Positions 52,073 through 60,447 of a stretch of DNA of 64,000 nt are shown here, piece after piece (the stretch's first letter is position 1; every line of letters begins with the position of its first letter). The translations under genes and the position numbers were made by a program. The notes below the pieces were generated by a model, which saw only the letters and a list, made by a program, of their open reading frames with translations, was not told the DNA's origin and ran no database searches. Source of the DNA: Streptomyces sp. NRRL F-6676 (GTDB lineage Bacteria; Actinomycetota; Actinomycetes; Streptomycetales; Streptomycetaceae); contig NZ_JOHS01000010.1 in assembly GCF_000725625.1 (NCBI RefSeq), positions 186,001-250,000 on the forward strand, in the 5' to 3' direction.

Positions 52073-55000
52073 TCACACCCAAGTCCGGGGGCGGTAACGG
52101 TTGGCACGTTCCACCAGGTCGATCCTCTCCTCGCCGCCCCGCGCCAGCCGGGCCAGCGTGCGGTACGAGCGTTCCAGGCCGAACCGGAGGCCCCGCTCGT
52201 CCAGTTGGCTGCCGAGCAGCGCGGGTCCGGCCGGCGGCGGAGCGGAGGTCCGGCTACCGGAGAGTACCCAGTCCAGGGCGGACCCGAGGACCTCCGTGGC
52301 CAGCCGCTCGCGCCGGACGGCGTCCAGACCGTATCCGTCCAGGGCCTCCACCTGCCGTGCGGCGGCGGTGAGTTCGTCCAGGAACGGGGTGTCCGGCGAT
52401 TCGTTCGTACGGTGCCGCAGCCGTGCCCGTACGGCGGCCACCCGGGCCGCGGTGTAGTGGATCGACGACTCCGGCACGGACTCCAGGGTACGGACCGCTC
52501 CGCCCCCGTCGCCGGTGGCCAGCTGGACGCGGGCCAGGCCGAAGGCGGAGCCGACGTGGCTCGGGTCGGTCGTCCAGACGATGCGGTAGTACTCGGCGGC
52601 GTTGTCGAGCTGCCCGAGGAGCTCCGCGCACAGGCCGAGGGCCAGCTTGGGCGCGGGCTCGCCCGGGAAGGCGTCGTAGACCGCGTCGAAGGCCAGGGCG
52701 GCGCCCTCGTGGTCGCCGGTGACGAGCGCGGCCAGGCCGCGGTACCAGACGACGCGCCAGTCGTCCGGCTGTTCGTCCGCGAGCCGCAGCAGGGCATCCA
52801 GGGCGGTGTCCGAGTCCCCGTTCTCCAGCCAGGCGCGGATCTGGCGCAGCCGGGTCTCCAGGGAGGGGGCGGGGGCGTTGCCGAGCGCGGCGAGCAGCTC
52901 CAGCGGGCCGGAGGTCAGCAGCCCCGCCAGGAACCCGGCGTTGGGGTCGCCGGGGTCCACCCTCGGCACGGGCAGCGCGAGGGCGGCGGCCCGGGCGTCG
53001 AGCGGCTTCGTGACCGACCCCGGGGCGACGGGGTCCGGAACGGGGGCCGGCAGGGCGGCCCGCGGGGGCGTGCGACGCGCGAACCGGCGCCTTCCCGCCG
53101 CACCGTTCGCCGGCACCGCCCTGGACCCCAGCCGCGACACCTCCTCCGTCGGCCCGGCGAACAGCTCCGTGTCCGTGACCTTGAGCTCGGGGCCGAACAG
53201 CGTCGACAGCGCCGGGTGCGGCCGGCCCGTCCGCAGGGCCACCACCTCCCGCAGCACGCCCGTCAGCTGCTCGGCCATCTCCTGCGCGGAGGCGAACCGC
53301 CGGGCCGGGTCCGGGTCGGTGGCCCGCACCAGCAGCCGGTAGAACGACTCGTACTCCCGGAAGACGCCGACGGTGTCCGGGTCCGGCAGACAGTCCGCGT
53401 AGACGGTGGTGTAGCCCTGGAAGTCGAACGTGAGGACGGCGAGGGTGCGGGCCACCGTGTACAGGTCCGAGGCGACGGACGGGCCCGCCTCGGCGACCTC
53501 CGGGGCCTGGTAGCCGACGGTGCCGTAGATGGCCGACTCGTCGTCGTCCATGCGGCGGACCGCGCCCATGTCGATCAGCTTGAGCTGGTCCTCGGTCTGT
53601 ATCGCGTTGTCGACCTTGAAGTCGCAGTACAGCAGGTTGCGGCTGTGCAGATGGCCGAGCGCCTCCAGCGCCTCGACGCCGTACGCGCAGGCCTGTTCGA
53701 CGGGGAGCGGGTCCCGCCTGCCCTCCGCCGTGCGGCGGCCGTTGGCGATCTCCTTGAGGGACCGGCCGCCGACGTACTCCATGACGATGTAGCCGTCGAG
53801 CGAACCGGAGCGCGGATCGAGGTGCTCGACGAAGTTGTAGATCCGGACGATGTTGGCGTGCTCGATCTCGGCGAGGAAGCGCCGCTCGGAGATCGCGGCG
53901 GCCATCGCGTCCTGGTCGCCGGTGTCCAGCAGGCCCTTGAGGACGACCCAGCGGTCGGAGACGGCGCGGTCGACGGCGAGGTAGATCCAGCCGAGGCCGC
54001 CGTGCGCGAGGCAGCCGACGACCTCGTACTGGCCGTGCACGACGTCGCCCCCGCGCAGCTTGGGCACGAACGAGTAGGGGTGGCCGCACTTGGTACAGAA
54101 CCCCTCGGTACGGCCCGGGCGCTCACCGCGCGCCCGGCCGACGGGGGCGCCGCAGTCCGAGCGCGAGCAGAACCGCTTCCGCTCGGGCACCTCGGGGTTG
54201 TCGAGGACCATCGCGCGCGGGTCGGGGCGCGGGACGCCGGGCACCTCCACCAGGCCCATGCCGAGCCGGCTGCGGCCGGAGGAGCCGGACGTCGAGCCGG
54301 CGCTGCGCACGGAGACGGAGCCGCGGCCCCCCGACCCCGAGGCCGCGCGCGACAACCGCCCGGACACGGACCGCCGCGAGGACGCGGACCGCGCCGACGT
54401 CCGGGCGGAGGTGCGCGCGGAGGTGCGCGCACTGGGCACGGACCCGCCGCGCCCGGCGCCCCGGCCGACGTCGGGTGCGCCCGGGCCGGCGTCGGGTGCG
54501 CCCGGGCCGGTGGACCCGGCGCCACGCGGGGTCCCCGGTTCACCGCCGGGTGCGCCCTGGCCCGGGGCGCTTTCGCCGGTCGCGGTTCCCCGTGCGGCGC
54601 CGGGCGCGGTCGGGCCCGCCGCCCCGGCGCGGTACGGGGCTCCCGGCGCGCCGCCGGATGCGCCCTGGGCTGTTGGCCCGGTGCCGTCCGCGGTTCCCCG
54701 CCCGCCGCGGGACGCCGGCGCGGCGGGTGCCAGGCCGCAGGTGTCGCAGTACAGTTCGCCGCCGCCCACGTCCTCGTAGACCCCGCCGCACCCGTCCCGC
54801 CGACAGGCCGCACCGGCTGCCGTGCCGCTCGTGCCCGTCGCACCGGCTGTCGTGCCGCTCGTGCCCGTCGCACCGGTTGCCGTGCCGCTCGTGCCCGTCG
54901 CGCCGGCTGTCGTGCCGGCCGTGCCCGTCGCGCCGGCTGTCGTGCCAGCCGTGCCCGTCGCACCGGCTGTCGTGCCGGCCGGGCCCGGCGTGCCCGCGGA

Positions 55001-55225
55001 GTCCGGTTCCGGCGGGTTCTCCGGCCCCGCCGGCCCCGTGGCACCCTCCGGGTCGGCCGCTGCCCCGGCCGTCCTCGGTCGTGCGGCCACGTGCGTGGCC
55101 GTCTCGGGCTCCGGCGGGGGCTCCGGGGCCAGGCCGCACGTGTCGCAGTACACCTGGGCCCCGCCCATGTCCTCGTACGTGCCGTCGCAGCCGGGGCGCC
55201 GGCACGGGGCCGGCGGTGCCGTCAT
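52073..55225 (-). CDS. pknG: PknG-type Ser/Thr protein kinase with duplicated zinc motif and TPR domain
   Basis: 1050 aa, ATG at 55225 overlapping the upstream stop as ATGA. Two near-identical zinc motifs (C8, C13, C27, C30 and C141, C146, C160, C163, each with YED-GG and YCDTCG) flank six decapeptide repeats. An Ala/Gly/Ser-rich region and a third ribbon (FCSRSDCG...FCTKCGHPYSF) follow. The kinase domain (about 395-660) has GCLAHGGLGWIYLAVD, Lys in VVLKGLL, LLYCDFKVDNAI and LIDMGAV, the non-RD loop of PknG. The C-terminal third is a TPR region (YRGLAALVTGDHEGAALAFD). In mycobacteria and corynebacteria PknG phosphorylates GarA/OdhI to control glutamate metabolism, in response to GlnH/GlnX. 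Confidence 0.95.
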   Translation of the reverse strand: MTAPPAPCRRPGCDGTYEDMGGAQVYCDTCGLAPEPPPEPETATHVAARPRTAGAAADPEGATGPAGPENPPEPDSAGTPGPAGTTAGATGTAGTTAGATGTAGTTAGATGTSGTATGATGTSGTTAGATGTSGTAAGAACRRDGCGGVYEDVGGGELYCDTCGLAPAAPASRGGRGTADGTGPTAQGASGGAPGAPYRAGAAGPTAPGAARGTATGESAPGQGAPGGEPGTPRGAGSTGPGAPDAGPGAPDVGRGAGRGGSVPSARTSARTSARTSARSASSRRSVSGRLSRAASGSGGRGSVSVRSAGSTSGSSGRSRLGMGLVEVPGVPRPDPRAMVLDNPEVPERKRFCSRSDCGAPVGRARGERPGRTEGFCTKCGHPYSFVPKLRGGDVVHGQYEVVGCLAHGGLGWIYLAVDRAVSDRWVVLKGLLDTGDQDAMAAAISERRFLAEIEHANIVRIYNFVEHLDPRSGSLDGYIVMEYVGGRSLKEIANGRRTAEGRRDPLPVEQACAYGVEALEALGHLHSRNLLYCDFKVDNAIQTEDQLKLIDMGAVRRMDDDESAIYGTVGYQAPEVAEAGPSVASDLYTVARTLAVLTFDFQGYTTVYADCLPDPDTVGVFREYESFYRLLVRATDPDPARRFASAQEMAEQLTGVLREVVALRTGRPHPALSTLFGPELKVTDTELFAGPTEEVSRLGSRAVPANGAAGRRRFARRTPPRAALPAPVPDPVAPGSVTKPLDARAAALALPVPRVDPGDPNAGFLAGLLTSGPLELLAALGNAPAPSLETRLRQIRAWLENGDSDTALDALLRLADEQPDDWRVVWYRGLAALVTGDHEGAALAFDAVYDAFPGEPAPKLALGLCAELLGQLDNAAEYYRIVWTTDPSHVGSAFGLARVQLATGDGGGAVRTLESVPESSIHYTAARVAAVRARLRHRTNESPDTPFLDELTAAARQVEALDGYGLDAVRRERLATEVLGSALDWVLSGSRTSAPPPAGPALLGSQLDERGLRFGLERSYRTLARLARGGEERIDLVERANRYRPRTWV
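54811..54990. repeat. Six 30-bp tandem repeats in pknG
   Basis: Six contiguous 30-bp units (54811, 54841, 54871, 54901, 54931, 54961), each CACCGGCTGTCGTGCCGCTC plus GTGCCCGTCG or a variant. They encode Gly/Ala/Thr decapeptides between the two zinc motifs. Confidence 0.95.
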
Positions 55226-56535
55226 GGTGTTCCCCCTCGGTCCTCGTCGGGAACGCGGGGGTTCAGCAGGTCCGCCGCCGTGTGCTGGTAGCGCAGGACC
55301 GCCTGTTCGGCGACGCGGAGGTCGCAGGGGGCGCTCCACAGCATGCGGCGGGCCGCGTCGTACCGCTCCACCAGCAGCGGGTCCTCCGCGAGGCCGTGCC
55401 GGGAGACCTTCGCCCGGTACGCGTCCAGCCGGCCGCGCAGCTCCGCGCGGACCGCGAGCGGCGCGGTGACCGCCGTCAACGACTCACGTGCCCGCAGCAG
55501 TTCCTCCTCCGCCTTCTGCTCGAGCGACTCCAGCAGCGGCGACAGCCGGTGCCACTGCGCGTGCCGCCGGTACTCCGCCGCCGTCGCCAGCTGCTCCTGC
55601 AACGCCGTCGGCGGACCGCTCACCGCCGGCACCTCCGACGCCGCGATCTTCGCCAGCACCTCCCCGCGCGCACTGCGCGCCTCCGCCAGCGTGCGGTCCG
55701 CGCGGGAGAGCAGGTCCCGGAGCCGCACCAGCCGCTGTTCCGCGTCCTGCCGTACCGTCAGCACCGCGTCGATCTCGCGGCGCACGTCCTCCAGCGCCCG
55801 TGCCTGACGGTCGTACGTCGTCGTGTCCGGACGCCCGCCGCCCGGTGCCGAACTGCCCGGCGTCGGCACCCAGTGGGCCAGCGGGTCGGAGATCACCTCG
55901 GCGCGCAGCGCGGTCAGGGAGCGCGTGATCCGCTCCAGGTCGTCCCCGGCCGGGTGCTCGCCCGGCCGTACCCCCACCGAGTGCGCCAGACGCCGGGTGC
56001 GCTGCAACTCGGCGGCGAGTAGATCGATCCGGGCGGGCAGCGCCGACCACACCGCGTCGGCGGCGACCACCATGTCCAGGGAGGACGCGTACAGCTCGTT
56101 CATCCGGTCCACGAGGTCGGCCAGCGTGAACCGTTCGCTCAGCTTGCCCGGACCGGCCATCAGCGTGGGCGCGTTGGCGGTGGCCGTCGCACTGCCCGCG
56201 ACCGTGACCCCCGCACCGCGCAGCAGTTCGGTCAGCTCCACCAGGTCCTCCCGGCTGGACCAGCGCCGGCGGGAGCGCACCCGGCGGGCGCTGTGCAGGG
56301 CGTCGGTGTACGCGTCGAAGTACGCCCACAGCAGCGTGATCGACGCCTCGGTGGCCGTCCAGCGCTCCGCGGTGAGGCCGGTGAGTTCGGCGCCCTCGAG
56401 GAGTCTGCGGCCCGCGTGGTCCTGGAGGGCCAGCAACGAGGTCTCGATGGCCTCGTGCTCGGCGCCGAGTCGCGCCAGCGCACGGTCCACCTCGTCCCGG
56501 TCCATCACCGGCCCGGCGGGTCCAGCGACGCCCAT
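55222..56535 (-). CDS. Coiled-coil protein of unknown function in the PknG operon
   Basis: 437 aa, ATG at 56535 (an in-frame ATG ten residues later is possible). There is no signal peptide. It is mostly helical with heptad-like stretches: RDEVDRALARLGAEHEAIET, RQARALEDVRREIDAVL, RQDAEQRLVRLRDLLSRAD and LEQKAEEELLRARESLTA. It overlaps pknG by 4 nt, so the two are made together in near equal amounts. I do not know a family function; an adaptor between the membrane sensor and the kinase is a reasonable guess. Confidence 0.85.
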   Translation of the reverse strand: MGVAGPAGPVMDRDEVDRALARLGAEHEAIETSLLALQDHAGRRLLEGAELTGLTAERWTATEASITLLWAYFDAYTDALHSARRVRSRRRWSSREDLVELTELLRGAGVTVAGSATATANAPTLMAGPGKLSERFTLADLVDRMNELYASSLDMVVAADAVWSALPARIDLLAAELQRTRRLAHSVGVRPGEHPAGDDLERITRSLTALRAEVISDPLAHWVPTPGSSAPGGGRPDTTTYDRQARALEDVRREIDAVLTVRQDAEQRLVRLRDLLSRADRTLAEARSARGEVLAKIAASEVPAVSGPPTALQEQLATAAEYRRHAQWHRLSPLLESLEQKAEEELLRARESLTAVTAPLAVRAELRGRLDAYRAKVSRHGLAEDPLLVERYDAARRMLWSAPCDLRVAEQAVLRYQHTAADLLNPRVPDEDRGGTP

Positions 56536-56799
56536 CGATCACCTCTCGCTCTCACGTCGTGCCCTGCGCGCGTATCGGGTGCGCCCGGGCAACTGTCCAG
56601 TCCTATCAGGTCGGTTGCGCCGCTGACTCCGTCCGCTTCCGTCGTCCGTGTCCGTCGTCCGTGTCCGCTGTCCGTGTCCGCTGTCTGTATCTGTGGTCCG
56701 TATCCGGTGGCGGTATTCGTATCCCGTGCCGGTAATCGTGATCAATGGGATTCCGGTCGCCGCATGCCGGGGCCGCCGGCCCTCCCGGGGCCGCCCGCC

Positions 56800-57813
56800 T
56801 CAGCGGTACGCCGGTGACGGCGGCCTGGACGAGGCCGAGTCCTTGCCCAGCGTGCCGGAGAGCCATGTGTCGTACGAGCCCTGCCAGCCGTCGTCCCGGT
56901 AGTCCTCCAGGACCCGGTTGACCCGGCGGACCAGGTCGTCGGCACCCTTCTTCATCGCCACCCCGTAGTACTCGGTCGTGAACGGCGCGCCCTTGAGCTC
57001 CACCGTCGGGTCCTGCGCGGCCTGGCTCGCCGCGAGCGCGCCGTCGGTGACGACGGCGTCCACCTGCCCCAACTGGAGCCGCACCAGGCAGTCCAGCTGG
57101 TTGGGCACGGTGACGGAGATGTCGGCGGAGGCCGGTATCCGCCCGCTGCGCCGGTCCGCGGTCAGCTGCGCCAGCGCGGTCGAACCGGTCGCCGAGCACA
57201 CCCTCTTGCCGGCGAGCGTGCCGTCGTACCCCGTGATCCCCGACGTCCTCGGGGCCAGCACCTGCTGCCCGGTCCGGAAGTAGGGCGCGGAGAACGCGAC
57301 CTGCTTCAGCCGGTCGCAGGTGATCGTCATCGTGCGCACCACCATGTCGACGCGGCCCGAACGGATCGCGTCGATCCGCTCGTTGGTGGGGATCGCGCGG
57401 AACACCACGGCGTCCGGGTCGCCGAGGATCTCCCGGGCGATGCGCCGGGCCAGGTCGATGTCGAAGCCCTCCAGCTCACTGCCGCCGCCGCTGTTGGGGT
57501 CGCGGTAGCCCCAGTGGTAGCTGTTCTGGTCGACGCCGACGACCAGCTTGGGGTTGGCGCGCTTCTTGATGGCGTCGATGGTGCGCCCGTCGGCGCCCGA
57601 CGGCGCGAGGCTCCGCTTCTCCGGGTCCTCGCACGACCGCGCGCTCGCCCGGGTGCCCTCGGCGAGGCCGCCGGGCGCCCCGGCGGCCTCGCCGGTCCCG
57701 CCCGCGCGGGCGAGCGGCAGCAGCACGAAGACGGCGGTCAGCAGGAGCACGACAGCCATCGCCCCGACACCGCCCCAGCCCTTCAGACCCGCCCGCAGAC
57801 GTCGTACCCGCAT
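56800..57813 (-). CDS. glnH: Extracytoplasmic amino-acid-binding protein of the PknG pathway, GlnH type
   Basis: 337 aa, ATG at 57813 after GAGGAA. A membrane or signal segment is at residues 18-36 (AMAVVLLLTAVFVLLPLARA), with no lipobox cysteine. The SBP_bac_3 domain (about 60-325) has KLVVGVDQNSYHWGYRDP, LEGFDIDLARRIAREILGD, GRVDMVVRTMTIT and VVTDGALAAS, the fold of Asp/Glu/Gln-binding proteins. No amino-acid ABC permease or ATPase gene is adjacent; instead it sits with glnX and pknG, as in mycobacteria and corynebacteria where GlnH senses amino acids for PknG. The anchored form fits a sensor rather than a transporter subunit. Confidence 0.9.
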   Translation of the reverse strand: MRVRRLRAGLKGWGGVGAMAVVLLLTAVFVLLPLARAGGTGEAAGAPGGLAEGTRASARSCEDPEKRSLAPSGADGRTIDAIKKRANPKLVVGVDQNSYHWGYRDPNSGGGSELEGFDIDLARRIAREILGDPDAVVFRAIPTNERIDAIRSGRVDMVVRTMTITCDRLKQVAFSAPYFRTGQQVLAPRTSGITGYDGTLAGKRVCSATGSTALAQLTADRRSGRIPASADISVTVPNQLDCLVRLQLGQVDAVVTDGALAASQAAQDPTVELKGAPFTTEYYGVAMKKGADDLVRRVNRVLEDYRDDGWQGSYDTWLSGTLGKDSASSRPPSPAYR

Positions 57814-57850
57814 TCCCGTTCCTCCCCTCACCACCGCACCCGCTCCTCCC

Positions 57851-57929
57851 TCGCCGGGATGTCTCCCGCCCGGATGTTCGCCCGCCCGGGTCTCCCTCGC
57901 CCGGATGTCTCCCGCCCGGATGTCCCTCA
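57851..57929. repeat. Five 15-16 bp tandem repeats between glnX and glnH
   Basis: Imperfect units of CGCCCGGATGTCTCC at about 57851, 57867, 57883, 57897 and 57913, running into the glnX stop codon. They occupy most of the glnX-glnH gap and could affect relative expression. Confidence 0.7.
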
Positions 57930-59270
57930 CCGGTACTCCGACAGCCGTCGGCCTATGCCCAGTACCGCGCCCGCCGCGCCCAGCACCGCGAGCACCGCCG
58001 CACCCGCGGGCAGACCGGCCAGCGCCGCGCGCCCGTCGGAGGCCGCCCGGTGGAACTCGCTCTCCTCGTGGTCGACGGCCCGGCCCAGGTTCTTGTCGAC
58101 GCTGTCGAAGCACTCGCCCGTCGACTCCTCCCCCTTGCCGCCGATCACCTTGTCCAGCGCGCCCCGGTAGTCCCCGCCGTCGTCCGCCTCGCGGGCCACC
58201 GCGTGCCGCTGCCGCCACACCTTCATGTTCCCGGTGGCCGCCTCGACCGGTCCCCGGCCCGCGCTGTCGTCGGCCAGCGTCCCGGCGTGCGCGAGGCCCG
58301 CCGCGAGCGTCTTCATCTCCTGGCCGAAGTCGTAGTCGTACAGGTCGACGACGTCGCCGTCGGCCAGCGTCCTGGTCTCCGCGCCCCGGCTGACCAGCGT
58401 CAGGTTCTCGTTGCCGCGCGCGTTCAGCGAGGCGATCCGCGCGTCGTGCAGCACGTTCAGCGAGCGGATGCCGTGCTCGTAGGACGAGTCCAGGCCCGCG
58501 CGGGCCAGACCGTGGCCCACGGCCAGCCACAGCAGTACCGCCGCCGAGGCCGCCGTCGCCGCGACCAGGCCCCGGTTGAGGACGCGGTTGGTACGCCGGT
58601 AGTGGCGCCGCTGCGCCCACGCCAGCGCGGCCAGCGCGACGACGCCGAGGGCCAGCGCGAGCCACGGGTACGGGGTGGCGTCGCCGTAGTCCTCGCGCAG
58701 CCGCTGGTTCTCCTTGGTGTACAGGTCCTGCGCGGCCGGGAGCATGCGGTCCTGCATCATCGCGTCGGCCGTGCGCAGATAGGCGCCGCCCACCGGGTAG
58801 CCGAGCCGGTTGTTGGCACGGGCCCGCTCGATCAGACCCTCGTATCGCGGCAGCAGCCGGTTGAGCTTGGCGATCGTCTCGGCGGCGGGTGAGCCGGGGT
58901 CGGCGGCGGCCGCGGCGGTGACCAGTTTGGTGGCGGCGGTCTCCAGGTCCTTCTCGTACCGCGCGCGGACGTCGGCCGGTTCCTGACCGCCCGCCAGGAA
59001 GCCGCCCGCGGCGGCCGTGTTGGCGTCCGCGAGCGAGCGGTAGACCTCGGCGGCGCCCGCGCTCAGCGGCTGGCTGCGGTGGAGGACGTCGTCGGCGGCG
59101 GCCGCGCGGTCCGTCATCTGCCAGGCGGTGACGGCGCCGAACGCGACGACCAGCAGGGCGAGGAGGGCGCCGATGAGGCGCAGCCGGCCGGGTTCGGTGC
59201 GGACGGCGCGCCGCAGGTCGTCGAAGCCCTCGGCGAAGGCGGTGCGGCGCTGCTCCACACTCGTCGTCAC
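57927..59270 (-). CDS. glnX: Four-helix membrane sensor/transducer, GlnX type
   Basis: 447 aa, GTG at 59270. Hydrophobic segments at about 31-51 (RLIGALLALLVVAFGAVTAW), 207-225 (WLALALGVVALAALAWA), 236-254 (LVAATAASAAVLLWLAVGH) and 425-441 (AGAAVLAVLGAAGAVLGIG). Two extracytoplasmic helical domains lie between them (about 52-200 and 255-420), a layout like a chemoreceptor input region. This matches GlnX, which passes GlnH occupancy across the membrane to PknG in actinobacteria. It is the first gene of the run. Gene order glnX-glnH-(coiled coil)-pknG supports the name. Confidence 0.85.
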   Translation of the reverse strand: MTTSVEQRRTAFAEGFDDLRRAVRTEPGRLRLIGALLALLVVAFGAVTAWQMTDRAAAADDVLHRSQPLSAGAAEVYRSLADANTAAAGGFLAGGQEPADVRARYEKDLETAATKLVTAAAAADPGSPAAETIAKLNRLLPRYEGLIERARANNRLGYPVGGAYLRTADAMMQDRMLPAAQDLYTKENQRLREDYGDATPYPWLALALGVVALAALAWAQRRHYRRTNRVLNRGLVAATAASAAVLLWLAVGHGLARAGLDSSYEHGIRSLNVLHDARIASLNARGNENLTLVSRGAETRTLADGDVVDLYDYDFGQEMKTLAAGLAHAGTLADDSAGRGPVEAATGNMKVWRQRHAVAREADDGGDYRGALDKVIGGKGEESTGECFDSVDKNLGRAVDHEESEFHRAASDGRAALAGLPAGAAVLAVLGAAGAVLGIGRRLSEYR

Positions 59271-59451
59271 GCGACCTCCCCCATGGCCGTACGGTTTCCC
59301 GGGCGCAAGTATCGCGGTCGGGCGCTGCCGCGGGACAGGGGTCGGCTCGGGCCCACTGCCCCTCGGTGAGAGATACGCGTGGGGAGCCGGTGCGGTTCCC
59401 TTGGGGGCTCCGCCCGACCGACTGCTCAGCCCCCGTTCCCCCGTGGACCGC

Positions 59452-60447
59452 TCAGCCCCCGCCCCCGCCCCCGAAGTACGCCCGCACCCTCTCCTTCGCC
59501 TCCCGCGTCGCCCCCAGGCGGTCCAGGCCCAGCAAGGCCGCGCCCAGGACCGGTGGGGCGGTGACCACCTCCGCGTGGGCCCGGGGGGCGCGCGTGGCGA
59601 GCGAGGTGCGGATCGTGTCGTCGAGCCGGCGGTGGCGTGCGGCCAGGACGCTGCCGCCGAGGAGGACCGGAACCTCCGCCTCCAGCAGGTCGAGGCGGGC
59701 CAGGGCCACCGTGGCCATCGTCACGACCTCCTCGGCCAGCCGGTCCACCAGTGCCCGGGCGACCCGGTCGCCCGACTCGGCGGTGGCGAACAGGACCGGG
59801 GACAGTTCGTGGCGGCGGCGGCCGGGGATCTCCCCGAGGTGCAGGGCCTGGAGGAGGTCGTACATCGTGGCCAGCCCGAAGTGCGCGGGGAGCGCGCGGG
59901 CCAGCGCCGTGTCCTCCCCGCGCCCGTCCTCGGCGCGCGAGGCGTACCAGAGCGCCTCCTCCGCGAGCCCCCAGCCGCCGCCCCAGTCGCCCGAGAGCCG
60001 GCCGAGCGCCGGGAACCGGGCGGTCCGTCCGTCCGGCCGCATGCCGACGCAGTTGATGCCGGCGCCGCAGACGACGGCGACCCCGTACGGCTCGGTGACC
60101 CCCGCCCGCAGGATCGCGAACGTGTCGTTGCGGACCTCCGTGCCGGCGCCCCAGCCGCGCGCGTGCAGGGCGGCGCCCAGCCGCTCCTCCTCCACGGGGA
60201 AGTCCGCGTTGGCCAGGCACGCCGAGACATGCGTGACGGCCGGGAGCCCGGCGGCGGACAGCGCCTCCTTCACGGGCGTGGCGAGGGCGTCCATCGCCGG
60301 TTCCACGCCCACGGCGGGCGGCCGGAACCCCTCGCCCCGGGCCGTGCCGAGTACCTGTCCGCCGGCGGTCACCACGGCCACGTCCGTCTTGCTGTTCCCG
60401 GCGTCGACGGCGAGCACGGCGGCGGAGTCCGCGGGAGGTGTCGTCAC
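59452..60447 (-). CDS. N-acetylglucosamine kinase-like sugar kinase (BadF/BcrA ATPase family)
   Basis: 331 aa. The GTG at 60447 overlaps the GH4 stop as GTGA. The ASKHA fold shows phosphate loop 1 LAVDAGNSKTDVAVV, VVCGAGINCVGM, GDWGGGWGLAEEAL and VLLGGSVLAARHRRL. These match GlcNAc kinases of the BadF/NAGK family. It would phosphorylate an amino sugar or glucosamine-like sugar at O-6 or O-3. It is coupled to a GH4 gene, the same pairing as csnH-csnK in the chitosan-oligosaccharide operon of S. coelicolor/lividans (from memory). Confidence 0.85.
   Translation of the reverse strand: MTTPPADSAAVLAVDAGNSKTDVAVVTAGGQVLGTARGEGFRPPAVGVEPAMDALATPVKEALSAAGLPAVTHVSACLANADFPVEEERLGAALHARGWGAGTEVRNDTFAILRAGVTEPYGVAVVCGAGINCVGMRPDGRTARFPALGRLSGDWGGGWGLAEEALWYASRAEDGRGEDTALARALPAHFGLATMYDLLQALHLGEIPGRRRHELSPVLFATAESGDRVARALVDRLAEEVVTMATVALARLDLLEAEVPVLLGGSVLAARHRRLDDTIRTSLATRAPRAHAEVVTAPPVLGAALLGLDRLGATREAKERVRAYFGGGGGG

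Noticed and set aside
54811..54990. CRISPR-like 30-bp repeats
   Set aside because: Contiguous, in frame inside pknG and without spacers.
51749..55291. Plus-strand open frame of 1180 codons
   Set aside because: Shadow of the PP2C and pknG genes on the other strand; composition is Arg/Pro/Val-rich without motifs, while the minus strand has complete kinase and phosphatase motifs.
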